A stretch of 64,000 nucleotides of DNA, taken from positions 4,592,630 through 4,656,629 of the forward strand of contig JALPQD010000075.1 of assembly GCA_023101885.1 (NCBI GenBank). Reading direction: 5' to 3'. The stretch comes from Typhlomys cinereus. Its lineage: Eukaryota > Chordata > Mammalia > Rodentia > Platacanthomyidae. Shown here in pieces: positions 11,901 to 21,945 of the stretch. The position numbers were made by a program, and so were the translations under genes. Below the pieces are notes generated by a model. That model was not told where the DNA came from. It did not search any database and saw only the letters and a list, made by a program, of their open reading frames with translations. Positions within the stretch are counted from its first letter, which is position 1, and the number at the start of each line of letters is the position of its first letter.

Positions 11901-12951
11901 CCTAAACAGACATCCAATGGCACAGTCACTGCTACCAACTTTCAACAGTTGGGATCTTGTGAAATTAAAGAGCTTCTGTTCAGATAAAGAGATTGTAATG
12001 CGAGCTCAAAGGCAACCCACAGAATGGGAGAAAATCTTCACTAACCACATATCTGATAGAGCTCTATTGTCCAGAGTGCACAAAGAACTTAGAAAACTAA
12101 ACACCAAGGAAACCAAAGGCCCAATTAAAAAATGGGCCTTGGAACTTAAAAGAAACTTTACCAGGGATGAAATTAAAATGTCTAACAAATATCTTAAAAA
12201 ATGCTCCACTTCTTTAGCCATCAGGGAAATGCAAATCAAAACTTCCCTGAGATATCATCTCACCCCGGTCAGGATGGCAAAAATCCACAATACTAACAAC
12301 GACAAATGCTGGAGAGGATGTGGAGAGAGGGGAACTCTCCTACATTGCTGGTGGGAATGCAGGCTCATACAGCCACTCTGGCGAGCCGTCTGGAGATTCT
12401 TAAAGAAATTAAAGATTAAAATGCCATATGACCCTGCTATTCCACTTTTGGGAATAACCCCCCATACAGCAGATGTTCACCTCGATAGCACAAGCACAAC
12501 CATGTTCATAGCAGCACTGTTTACAATAGCAAAGTCATGGAATCAGCCCAAATGTACAACAGTTGACGAGTGGAAAAGGAAACTGTGGTACATCTATACA
12601 ATGGAGTACTACTCAGCCATCAAAAATGATGAATTACTGGAATTTGCTGGGAAATGGATGTCATTAGAAACAATTATATTAAGTGAAGTATCCCAGACCC
12701 AGAAAATTTTTTTTTCTCTTGTTCCCTTTAAGCATAAGATCACTACTATGGCTGTCAATCCCTTGCCTCCAGGGGTCTCGGTGCCCTTAACAGATGCTAG
12801 ACTTTATGAGGGCAACAGTGCACTGGACATTGCGCAGGGCATGCAAAGTCCCATTATGATTGCTTTGGCCCCAACTATTGTTGAGAATCTTGCAAATGCC
12901 CAGACCCAGAAAATTAAGCGCCGTATGTACTCCCTAATAGGTGGCTCCTAG
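8923..12951 (+). pseudogene. L1 ORF2 (endonuclease-reverse transcriptase), three frameshifts
   Basis: ORF2p nicks target DNA and reverse transcribes L1 RNA. Segment 1 (8923-10155) is the endonuclease; the catalytic positions N14, E43, D145, N147, D205 and H230 are all present with the same numbering as human ORF2p. Segment 2 (about 10090-11219) is the reverse transcriptase, with [12 protein letters not shown] and the catalytic FADDMILYL. Segments 3 (11216-11539) and 4 (about 11540-12951) carry the thumb and the Cys-rich motif CWRGCGERGTLLHCWWEC. The frame changes near 10085, 11210 and 11535 each fit a single-base deletion. No other nonsense codon was seen. The C-terminus holds a 69-codon in-frame extension caused by the insert at 12709-12898, after which the normal ending (KRRMYSLIGGS) resumes. 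Inactive as it stands. Confidence 0.93.
12709..12898 (-). mobile_element. Antisense L1 3' UTR insert inside ORF2
   Basis: A 190-bp segment lies between two copies of CCCAGACCCAGAAAATT (12692-12708 and 12899-12915). On the minus strand it matches the L1 3' UTR (compare 13537-13720) and ends in an A-run (plus-strand T-run up to 12715). It is therefore a separately retroposed fragment, truncated at both ends of the 3' UTR, with its own poly(A). Sister L1 copies lack it: the site reads straight through at 54121-54140 (plus strand) and at 17030-17062 (minus strand). Insert plus duplication is 207 bp, divisible by three. Confidence 0.9.
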
Positions 12952-13949
12952 TACCAAACCCACCCAGCCCACCTAGAGACAGTAATTCCAAGGATTATGA
13001 ACAGGAGGGATGGGTAGGAGGGCCACACCAGAAACAAGGAGAGAAGGGACCATGTTACAGCAGGGAAAATAGGCCTCCACCAAGGACCCAAATAAGTAAT
13101 GAGACATCTGATTAAGTTCACAGACTTTTGTTCCTGATCATTTACTACTGAGGGGGAGTGATCTCACCAGAAGAGGAGGGCATGTAGTCTGGCAGATAAA
13201 AAGTAACAATTTTGCAAATGGGTGATAGACCCCTCCCTCACTGTGGTTTCCCACTTTTATTACATCTACCTTTGAATGTGCTTTTATCACAAGACTCTAA
13301 CAGCTTTTTGTCTCTGGCCAGGGGGTAACATACAATGCCCACCAGGATGGAGTGAAGGGCATTGCAGGAGCAGCAAAACTGCAAAAGAAAATCAACAAAC
13401 CACAATCCAGAACTTCAGAGACTCTATATCAACCACCTAGAACTAGGCCAGCTTAGTCTCTCCCCATCTTGAAGCTCAGGGAAATTTGCGGAAGAGGGGG
13501 CGGTAAGAGTGTAAGAGCATAAGGATTGTAGGAGCAATGATATGTAAGATACTCTATACTAGTTAGGGCTGAAGCAATCATAATTGGACTTTGCATGCCC
13601 TGCGCATTGTCCAACACACTGTTGACCTCACAAAGTCTAGCATCTGCTAAAGGCACCAAGATCCTTGGAGGCAAAGGATTGGCAGCCACAGCAGTGTTCC
13701 TATACCTAAGGGGAACACGGGAAAGGGTTTGGGAAAGGCCACTGGGTCCTTGTACGTCATCAGAGAGGAGGGCCCAGAGGAAAATCAGACATGCACAAGA
13801 AAGGACTCTCTGGGAATTGGGATGGGAGGCACTGGGGGATGGGGAGGGAGAAGGGTGGGGAGGGGGAGCAGGGGATATGGGGGGAGGAGGAGGGAGGGAG
13901 GGAACATGTGTACCTAATAAGTTTGTATGAGCTGAAATTAAAAAAAAAA
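12952..13949 (+). other. L1 3' UTR with polypurine tract and A-rich tail
   Basis: Non-coding 3' UTR after the ORF2 TAG. A G-rich tract at about 13805-13910, with repeated GGGGA, GGAGG and GGGAGG runs, is of the kind found in mammalian L1 3' UTRs and can form quadruplexes. It is followed by ACCTAATAAGTTTGTATGAG and the A tail. The same ending marks the short copies at 42260, 55190 and 57775. Confidence 0.9.
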
Positions 13950-14088
13950 AAGAACCAAATTATTGAAGAGCTGGGGTATTGAAATGATATACTCTAAAAA
14001 GATAACTGAGATAAGTTAAGGGAAATGTAGGCAATTATGACTATGATTGATGGGAAAAATGCATCTGCTTTTGAGGAGGGTATCATAG

Positions 14089-14494
14089 TTAGGCACAAGT
14101 GTCAACTTGATGGTTGAGGAGTTCAAGCACTGGGCACATTTGTGATAATTAGTAGTTGGGTTACGCCCAGAGCAAACCTACAGTCTAGTTGATGGGGAAG
14201 GCCCAAACCATGCTGGGTGTAACTAGGCCATGAACGGGTGAATAAAATACAGAAAGCTGGTTAAGGAAGGTGGCATCCTTGTGTATACTTGGGAAGACAT
14301 GCTGGTTTGGCAAGTAAGGATCGTCCCTCTCTCAGCTGTTATGTGAAGATGGTATGGCCTTCCCTTGGCCCTGATGTTGGTGTGAGCTCTTCTGTCAAGC
14401 TGCACTGAGTTGTAACTGGACAATCATAAGAAAATAAATCCCTTGTTCCCTGTTTGGTAGTAATCTATCGGCAACCATGCAGGTGAAACTGCTA
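14089..14494 (+). mobile_element. Solo LTR, TGTCATAGTTAGGCAC subfamily
   Basis: It closely resembles the LTR at 325-651: ATCATAGTTAGGCACAAGTG, TCAACTTGATGG, GCCCAGAGCAAACCT, an AATAAA near 14434, CTTGTTCCCT, and GCAACCATGCAGGTG at the end. The first base of the terminal TG is altered and no clear 5-bp duplication is seen. Confidence 0.75.
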
Positions 14495-14806
14495 TGGTGG
14501 ATGACTTGGAAAAGCCTGGTAACCTGTTAGAGGGCACTTATTTTAGTATGCATGTGAAATTCTATCATAGCAAGCCATAATCCTGCATAGAACTGTAAAT
14601 CTCCTGAGTACATACAATAAATCCTCACTGCAGGAAAAAGAATAAAGTAAATACATATTTCCAACCTAAGAATTAAAGTTATTATTTGGGCAGAGGATCA
14701 CAGTTAAATAGAAGAAAAGCCAGAACTAATATTTTGCACTTTACTAGAACATTATAATTTCAGGAACAAATTATTATAGTGAAAAAACATCCTATCTGTA
14801 AGGGGT

Positions 14807-15216
14807 TGTGTCAGTTAGACGCAGATGTCAACTTGACATCTGAAGAACAAGGATTTGGGCACATCTCTGAAGAATTAGTAGTTCAAACAATTCCTGAGCA
14901 AACCTGTGGGATAGGAAGATCCAATCCAGAGTACACAGGACCATTCCTTGAACAGGTAGATTAGATAGAAAGAATTGATTCAGTAAGGTAGCATACTTAC
15001 AGCATATTTTGACAGACTCATAGACTAACAAATGAGGTCTGCCCTTCTCCCAGCAATTCCTGTGGACATCCATGTGCCAGTTTCCTTAGCTCCTGGTATT
15101 GGTATGAACTTACCTGTCAGGCTGAACAGTGATCTCTAGTCAGAATTGTCAGCAAGAATAAAACCCTCTTGTTCCTTTAGTTGTTTGATCACTATTTTTG
15201 GCAGCATAATGAAGAG
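14807..15216 (+). mobile_element. Solo LTR, related but diverged copy
   Basis: It starts TGTGTCAGTTAGACGCAGAT, followed by GTCAACTTGACATC, AGAATTAGTAGTTC, GAGCAAACCTGTGG, an AATAAA at 15159 and CTCTTGTTCC. It has the same orientation as the LTR ending 312 bp upstream but clearly differs in sequence, so the two are not the ends of one provirus. Confidence 0.7.
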
Positions 15217-15386
15217 AAACGAAATCAGACATAAATTATTAAAAATCACACCATATTTTTCAATCATATACAAATTCATTACAGGAAAGTGTGGTCATGA
15301 AGAAAACAACAAAATCTACATAAATTACACTATTAATCACAATTTCACACACATGATGAAGAGAACATTTTCTAGAGGAAATATCT

Positions 15387-15681
15387 CTTTTTTAAATTTT
15401 TTTATTCAATTGTGCATGTGTGTATGCACGTGTATGTATGTATGTGTGTGTGTGTGCGTGTGTGTGTGTGTGTGTGTGTATGTGTAAAACCACAGACGAA
15501 TTCGGGAACCACCGCCTCCTTCTTGTTTACTCTGCCCCAGATTCACAGGCTCCACCCTACCAGGACCAGAAACAGGCCGTCCCCGCTTCCGCCTGGCATC
15601 TATACATGGGGTCAAGAATCCGAACTCAGGACCTTCCACCTGCAAGGCAGAGGCTTAACCCCTGAGCCACCTCTCCAGCCC
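15387..15681 (-). mobile_element. tRNA-headed SINE with (CA)n tail
   Basis: On the minus strand it shows GGGCTGGAGAGGTGGCTCAG (A box), a B box GAGTTCGGATTC, the family body, a (CA)n stretch and an A/T-rich tail. It is flanked by CTAGAGGAAATATCT at 15372-15386 and 15682-15696. This is RNA polymerase III-type non-coding DNA; reading frames through its CA repeat are spurious. Confidence 0.92.
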
Positions 15682-15949
15682 CTAGAGGAAATATCTTAGA
15701 ACCACACCACATCCCATTCAATAAGAAATTTACAATCTCAGTGGCATGGAATTCCCCTTCTTTCCCCAATACAGCCACGAAACACCAGGACACTGCCACC
15801 AGCTGCATGTTTGAGGCACCATCCACATCTTACCTCCCACCAGTGACTTCCTGCTCAAACTCAGAAGAAGGCCTTTCTGCTTTCCATTAATCATGGTTCT
15901 AAGCCACAACCTCACATCATGAACGTTTCTTCCTCTACTTTGCTTTCTT

Positions 15950-18900
15950 TTTTTTAATTATTTTTTTATTTATTTATTGCCACTCATACAAACTTAATAG
16001 GTACACCAGTCCCCTCCCTCCCTTTACCTTCCTTGGACCCCTTTGCTACCTTCCCCCCTTTTCCTCTTCCTTTCACCCCACTCCCTATCTCCCAGTGCTT
16101 CCTCCTCCCCCATCCCTGGAGCATCCTTTAATGTGTATGTTAAACTTTCCTCTGGGCCCTCCTCTCTGATGAGATGTAAGGACTCAGTGGCATTTCCTAG
16201 AACTCTTTTTTGTGTTCCCTATAAGTATAGGAACATTATTGTGGCTGTTAATCCCTAGCTTCTAAGGATCTTAGTGCCTTTAGTCCATGCTAGACTTTGA
16301 GGGGTCAACAATGTGTTGGTCATTGCGCAGGTCATGCAAAGTCTTATTATGATTGCTTCGGCCCTAACTTGTGTGGAGTATCTTGCATATCCTTACTCTT
16401 CCCCATCCTTGTGCTCTTACAATCTTACCACCCCCTCTTCTGCAATTTCCCTGAGCTTCAGGATGGGGAGAGATTAGGCTGGCATGATTCCAGGTGGTTG
16501 ATATAGAGTCTCTGATGTTCTGAATTATGGTTTGTTGATTTTTTTTCAGTTTTTCTGCTCCTGAAATGCCCTTGGCTCCATCCTGATGGGTATTGGATGT
16601 CACCCCCTGGCCAGAGATAAAAAGCTGTTAAATTAGAGTCTTGTTATAAGAGTATATTCAAAAGTAGATGGAATAAAAGTAGGAGACCACGGTGAGGGGG
16701 GATCAGTCTCCCATTTGCATAATGGTTACTTTCTATCTGCCAGACCATATGCCTTCCCCTTCTGGTGAGATCATACCCCATCAGTTGCAAATGATCAGGA
16801 AGGAAAGTCTGTGAACTTAACCAGATATCTCATTACTTACTTGCAGTCCTTGATGGTGAACTATTTTCTCTGCTGTAACATGATCCCCTCTCTCCTTGTT
16901 TCTGGTGGGGCCCTCCTTCCCCTTCCCTCCTGTTTATAATCTTTGCAATAACTGTAGATATTACAGAGATTTATCTTTGAGTGTCTCTAAGTGGGTTTGG
17001 AACTAGGATCCACCTATTAGGGAGTACATACGGCGCTTAATTTTCCATGTCTGGGTTACTTTACTCAATATAATTGTTTCTAATTACATCCATTTCCCAG
17101 AAAATTGCATTAATTCATCATTTTTGATGGCTGAGTAGTATTCCATTGTATAAATGTACCATATTTTCCTTATCCACTTGTAAGCTGTTGGACATTTGGG
17201 TTGATTCTATGACTTTGCTATTATAAACAGTGCTGCTATGAATATGGTCATGCTTGTGCTATCGAAGTGAATTTTTGCTATTTGGGGGATTATTCCCAAA
17301 AGTGGAATAGCAGGGTCATATGGCATTTCAATCTTTAACTTCTTTATGAATCACCAGACAGCTCGCCAGAGTGGTTGTATGAGCCTGCATTCCCACCAGC
17401 AATGTAGGAGAGTTCCTCTCTCTCCACATCCTCTCCAGAACTTGGTATTGTCTGTATTGTGGACTTTTGCCATCCTGACAGGATTGAGATGATATCTCAG
17501 GGAGGTTTTGATTTGCATTTCCCTGATAGCTAAAGATGAGGAACACTTTTTAAGATATTTGTTAGACATTTTAATTTCATCCCTGGTAAAGTTTCTTTTA
17601 AGTTCCAAGGCCCATTTTTTAATTGGGCCTTTGGTTTCCTTGGTGTTTAGTTTTCTAAGTTCTTTGTGCACTATGGACAGTAGAGCTCTATCAGATATGT
17701 GGTTAGTGAAGATTTTCTCCCATTCTGTGGCATGTCTTTGGAATTACAATCTCTTTATCTGAACAGAAGCTCTTTAATTTCACAAGATCCCATCTTTTGA
17801 GTGCTGGTTGTAGTGACTGTGCTATTGGATTTTTGTTTAGGAACTGTTGGCTTAGTCCAGTAAGCTAGAGGGAGTCCCTGACCCTTTCAACTAAGGTTTT
17901 TATAATTTCTGACCTTATATTGAGGTCTTTGATCCATTTGGAATTAATTTTTGAACATGGTGAAGTATGGGTCCAGCTTTAATCTTCTGCATGTGGAGAT
18001 CCAGTTTTGCCAGAACCATTTGTTGAAGATGCTGTACTTTTTCCATTTGATTTCTTGGGCCTCTTCATCAAAGATCAAATGGTTGTAGTTGTGTGGGCTT
18101 ATATCTGGGTCTTCAACCTTTATCCATTGATCTGTGTGTCTATTTTGGAGCCAGTAGTTTTTATAGCTATGGATTTGTAGTATAGATTAAGGTTTGGTAT
18201 GGTGATACCTCCAGCAGTGTTTTTGTTACTCGGGATTGTTTTTGCCCTCCTAGGTCTTTTGTGCCTCCATATGAATGTTGACATTGTTTGGTCAACTTCT
18301 TTAAAGAATTGCTTTGGGATTTTAATTGCTATAGCATTGAATCTGTATATTGCCTTTGGTAGGATGGTCATTTTTATGATGTTGATTCTGCCAATCCAGG
18401 AACATGGGAGGTCTTTCCACCTTCTGGTGTCTTCTGCAATTTCTTTCTTGAGGGTTTTAAAGTTTTCGACATAAAGGTCTCTTACTTTCTTGGTTAAATT
18501 TATGCCAAGGTATTTCATTTTTTTAGGGCTATAGTAAATGGGATTGACTCTCTCAGGGATTTTTCACTTCTTTCATTCTGGGCATATAGGAAGGCCACTG
18601 ATTTTTGTACATTTATTTTGTATCCTGCCACCCTGCTGAACTTCTGTATTAGTTCCAGGAGCTTCCTGGTGGAGTTTTTGGGATCACTCAGGTATATAAT
18701 CATGTCATCTCATCTGCAAATAAAGATAACTTGACTTCTTCCTTGCCAATTTGAATCTGTTTTGTCTCCCTTTCTTCTCTTATGGCCTCAGCTAAGACTT
18801 CAAGTACAATATTGAATAGAAGTGGTGAGAGTGGACAGCCTTGTCTAGTTTCTGATCCAAGCAGGAATGCTTCAAGTTTTTCCCATTGAGTAGAATCCTT

Positions 18901-19026
18901 GCTGTTGGCTTGTTGTATACAGCTTTTATTATGTTGATAAAGGTTCCTTCCATTCCAACCTTCTCTAGAGTTTTGATCATAAAGGGCTGTTGGATCTTGT
19001 CAAAAGCTTTTTCTGCATTTATCGAG
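15950..19026 (-). mobile_element. 5'-truncated L1, minus strand
   Basis: The 3' end is at 15950 (poly(T) on plus, then the reversed polypurine tract) and the 5' truncation is inside the reverse transcriptase at about 19026. The flanking repeat is 16 bp, TCTACTTTGCTTTCTT (15934-15949) against TCTACTCTGCTTTCTT (19027-19042), one mismatch. It belongs to the same lineage as the full-length copy at 7365 but is more decayed. Confidence 0.92.
17003..19026 (-). pseudogene. L1 ORF2 C-terminal half, disrupted
   Basis: From 19026 downwards it encodes the reverse transcriptase from the [12 protein letters not shown] region onward, the thumb ([12 protein letters not shown]) and the Cys-rich end, stopping at 17003-17005. 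It is broken by many frameshifts and stops. The catalytic FADD motif is destroyed by a 5-base duplication (TCATC twice at 18705-18714). The first Cys of the C-terminal motif is Phe here (KFWRGCGERG). There is no start and no function. Confidence 0.9.
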
Positions 19027-19042
19027 TCTACTCTGCTTTCTT

Positions 19043-20242
19043 ATGTTCCATCTGGACACTTATCTCTCTGTCTGAATTTTTCTGCTCTTCACTAATGTTC
19101 TCTAATCTTCTCTACAGTTTTTCTTCCTTTCATCCTCACTAACAGCTTGTATCCTCAGTGTTCTTGGTGGTATCCTTTCACCTTTATAGTAAATGTATCT
19201 ATGCATCTTCTATTTTATTTTAAAGTATTTATTTATCTTTATTCTTTTATGTTGCTGAACTTCAAGCTCAATAGGTTCACGACCCCATGACTCTTTCTCT
19301 CTAACTCTTGTTCCATTGATCTCTGTTTACCAAATCAGTTTTACCATATAGATTATTATTTATTACTATTATTATTAGCATTGTTTTCTATTCTTTGCCT
19401 TCTGTTCATCATTTTTTTCTGCTTCTCCAATTGATTTTCACTTTCTCAGGTGAATCTTCTAAGCATTTGTCTGTCATCTTCACGATGATTTAGATAGCTA
19501 TACCAATAATTTCAGATTTACATGTCATTTCCAACACATAAATCAGTTCTGTTGACAAAAAACAATTACTTATGCCATATATAGTTTTAAAATTTAATCT
19601 CACTACTTAAATTGTCAAACCATCCTTTTTAGTCTTGCAAAGTCTTCCAGTAACTGCTAGCCTTACAAATATTTAGTAACAAAACCAAAAAATTTTGCTA
19701 AGATCATGCATATATCAAGAAATACTCTGCATAATAGCATAAAGAAACTTTCTGAATCCTATGTAAACAACTGATTAAAAGACTGCTTGGAAACAATTTC
19801 AGAAATTACCCAAAAAAGGTAGATTCCAATGCATTACCTGGTATACACTAATGCATTATCTTTGACAGAAGTGAATGATTTCTTAGAATGTTAAATGCCA
19901 AGCTCCAAGCTCATGCACAAAATTATAGCAAAAGGCATATTCTCCAAGTTTCTAGGAATGAAAATCTTCTGTCATTTTTTGAACATATCGAAATATATGG
20001 CATCAACTCTAGATCGTATGAAAAAAAACTCAAATTGTTTCATGTTATACAACAATGTAAGTCCTTGTTATCACAGACAGTAGTACTATTGCAGTTATGC
20101 CATTTCCATGATCTCTCAAGTGCAAGAGTATACTAAAGTATCATGGAGTGGAGGAGATGAAGTTTGTAAAACTTCAAGAGTTTATCATTAGTATTTTCAT
20201 GAAAATGACTCACAGGTCATCACAATGGAGAAAACAGAGGCA
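19043..20242. other. Unassigned AT-rich stretch
   Basis: No gene recognised. A phrase at about 19240-19285 (AAGCTCAATAGGTTCACGAC) looks like the reversed terminal motif of an L1 3' end and may be a very small old L1 fragment on the minus strand. Confidence 0.4.
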
Positions 20243-20370
20243 GCACTCAATTCCATTAACAAGTGAATGTCACTCAATCCCAAAACTGAATGGCACTCAA
20301 TGCCACAACTGAATGTCACTCAATCCCACAACAACTGAATGTCACTCAATCCCATAATAACTGAATGTCA
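20243..20370. repeat. Short minisatellite, 23-26 bp unit
   Basis: Four full units of the type TGAATGTCACTCAATCCCA plus an AAAC, CAACAAC or TAATAAC end, preceded and followed by partial units. Unit length alternates between 23 and 26 through an extra AAC-like triplet. Confidence 0.85.
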
Positions 20371-21257
20371 GCTGTCAGAATCTCATAGTCAGCATCTGTG
20401 TTTGACAAGTTTGAAGACTGTGTTTGCATTCATTTTCTTTCCTTCTCTTATGTTTAATGAATACAGTCGAGTTTATGATAGTTTCACACCTCAGTACCCA
20501 ATTCCATCCTCACTCCTATGACGAGAGCACATACTCTCAGTAGCTGAGAGGACTGAAAGTAGTCCTATAAGTCTAAAATCCACATCTCAGAACTTTGCTG
20601 CCTTCTGAGAATCCAGCATAAATCCAGCATTGGCTGAGGCCACATGACTCTCACTGCTGCCTCATTCATCACGTCACCTTCTCTACATCATCATGTCTGT
20701 TCTGCCTCACATGTCCAAGGACACTGGTGTTGACATAATTGGTCTCCCACGATAAAGCGGTACAGTCTCCACATCTCATTTAATCAAAATGACAACATCA
20801 ATTCTGAAATATAAAGTAACACTCAAGTTTCCAGGGGCTACATGTGGGCTCACTCTGGGGGCTATCACTCATTGCACCCCAGGTTAAATGCAAAAGCACA
20901 GCCTGAATATTGATAAGAACCAAGATACACCTTGTGGAAGGAGAAACAAGGCCAGACATGACACCAGTGATTTCCAGACACGAACAAAAGAGCAAGTGAG
21001 TGGCAGGAGCATTGACAGTGCTTGATCGTGCTCATCAAGGTCTGTCTGCATGATCTACTGTGCCCTGCTGAAATGTTATTTCCATCAGTTTTTCTTTTCC
21101 CTAATAGCGTCTCACCTTGGATCCACCAAGCTCAACCTCTGATAAATCTTCAAGCACTTCTCCCCCCCTGAAATTCTGTTTTTGTCTTCTCCCTCTTCCA
21201 GATCTATCTTTTCAATTGTTATTTGCCTTTTCTCACATGCATTGATTTGATTTTTTC
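20371..21257. other. Unassigned stretch
   Basis: No gene or known repeat recognised. Confidence 0.5.
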
Positions 21258-21273
21258 CATTCTCTGAATTTTT

Positions 21274-21633
21274 AAAATTAATTAATTTATTTTTCCCCAA
21301 TCATACAAGTTCAATAGGTACCCCAGTCCTCTCCCTCCCTCCACCCTTCCCCAGTCCCCCTTGCACCGTCCTCTCCTTTTCCCCTTCCTTTCACCCCCCC
21401 CTTCCCCTTTTCCCAGTGCCTCCCCTTTCCCCCCTCCCATTTCCTGGAACATCCTTTTGTGTGAATGCCAAACTGTTCTCTGAGTTCTCCACTCTAGTGA
21501 GGTATAAGGACTCAGTAGCATTGCCCAGAGCCCTTTCTTGGGCTCCCCTTTAGTATGGGAACACTATTATGACTGTTAATCCCTTGCTTCTAAGGATCCT
21601 AGTGTCTGTGATCCATGCTAGACTTTGGGGGTT
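21274..21633 (-). mobile_element. 5'-truncated L1 3' UTR fragment
   Basis: The reversed L1 3' end (TCATACAAGTTCAATAGGTA, then the C-rich complement of the polypurine tract) lies between perfect 16-bp repeats CATTCTCTGAATTTTT at 21258-21273 and 21634-21649. Only 3' UTR is present. Confidence 0.93.
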
Positions 21634-21753
21634 CATTCTCTGAATTTTTTAGTTCTTAGAATCCTAACCTTGTAGTTTTGCGCTTCTTATCAATTTTAAT
21701 TTTATCCTTTGAAAATGAGTTAGTTCTCCATTAATACTATACTATATACTATA

Positions 21754-21922
21754 GAGCCTACTAACCAATAGCGCTCTTCCGCCAACAGATGATTAAATCT
21801 TAATCTAGTAACATAATATAACTTAACTACCCTAGAAAAGGGTTTGTTAGAGTGGCAGAGCCCGGCAATTGCATAAGATTTAAAACCTTACACCCAGAGG
21901 TTCAACTCCTCTCTCTAACACA
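21754..21922 (+). pseudogene. Nuclear mitochondrial insertion (NUMT)
   Basis: About 170 bp matching the mitochondrial junction of 16S rRNA and tRNA-Leu(UUR). 21754-21845 follows the 3' end of 16S rRNA (GAGCCTACTAACCAATAGCG ... CTAGAAAAGGGTTT), and 21846-21920 is the tRNA. The gene order and the direct abutment of rRNA and tRNA are as in vertebrate mtDNA. The flanks are not mitochondrial and form a 14-bp inverted repeat (21740-21753 and 21930-21943). The identification is from remembered human mtDNA sequence. Confidence 0.92.
21846..21920 (+). pseudogene. Mitochondrial tRNA-Leu(UUR) copy in nuclear DNA
   Basis: 75 nt from GTTAGAGTGGCAGAGCCCGG to CTCTCTAACA. The acceptor ends pair (GTTAGAG with CTCTAAC), the T arm is CAGAGGTTCAACTCCTCT, and the TAA anticodon sits in the middle of the loop. 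The fold looks intact, but the copy is in nuclear DNA without a known promoter, so it is taken as a pseudogene. Confidence 0.9.
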
Positions 21923-21945
21923 GAAAAAATATAGTATATAGTAGT

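Larger units (their letters stand above)
7365..13949 (+). mobile_element. Full-length LINE-1 with target-site duplication
   Basis: A complete L1 of about 6.6 kb: GC-rich 5' UTR, ORF1, 50-bp spacer, ORF2, 3' UTR with a G-rich polypurine tract, and an A-rich tail. The flanking repeat AAGAACCAAATTATTG (7349-7364) is repeated at 13950-13965, the mark of target-primed reverse transcription. The perfect duplication indicates a fairly recent insertion. ORF1 and ORF2 are nevertheless broken, so the copy cannot move by itself. It also carries a nested antisense insert at 12709-12898. Other young copies or fragments of this lineage in the window lie at 15950, 21274, 41781, 49926 and 57725. Confidence 0.95.

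Noticed and set aside
7803..12951. An active, autonomous L1
   Set aside because: ORF1 carries a nonsense codon and several frameshifts, and ORF2 has three frameshifts.
14089..15216. A single small provirus with paired LTRs
   Set aside because: The two LTRs are too different from each other and the 312 bp between them has no recognisable retroviral sequence.
15406..15699. Several overlapping frames of 79-95 codons
   Set aside because: They run through the tRNA-headed SINE and its (CA)n tail; the same frames recur at 41308 and 44504 in other copies.
20243..20370. CRISPR array
   Set aside because: The repeats are directly adjacent without spacers, and the DNA is mammalian.
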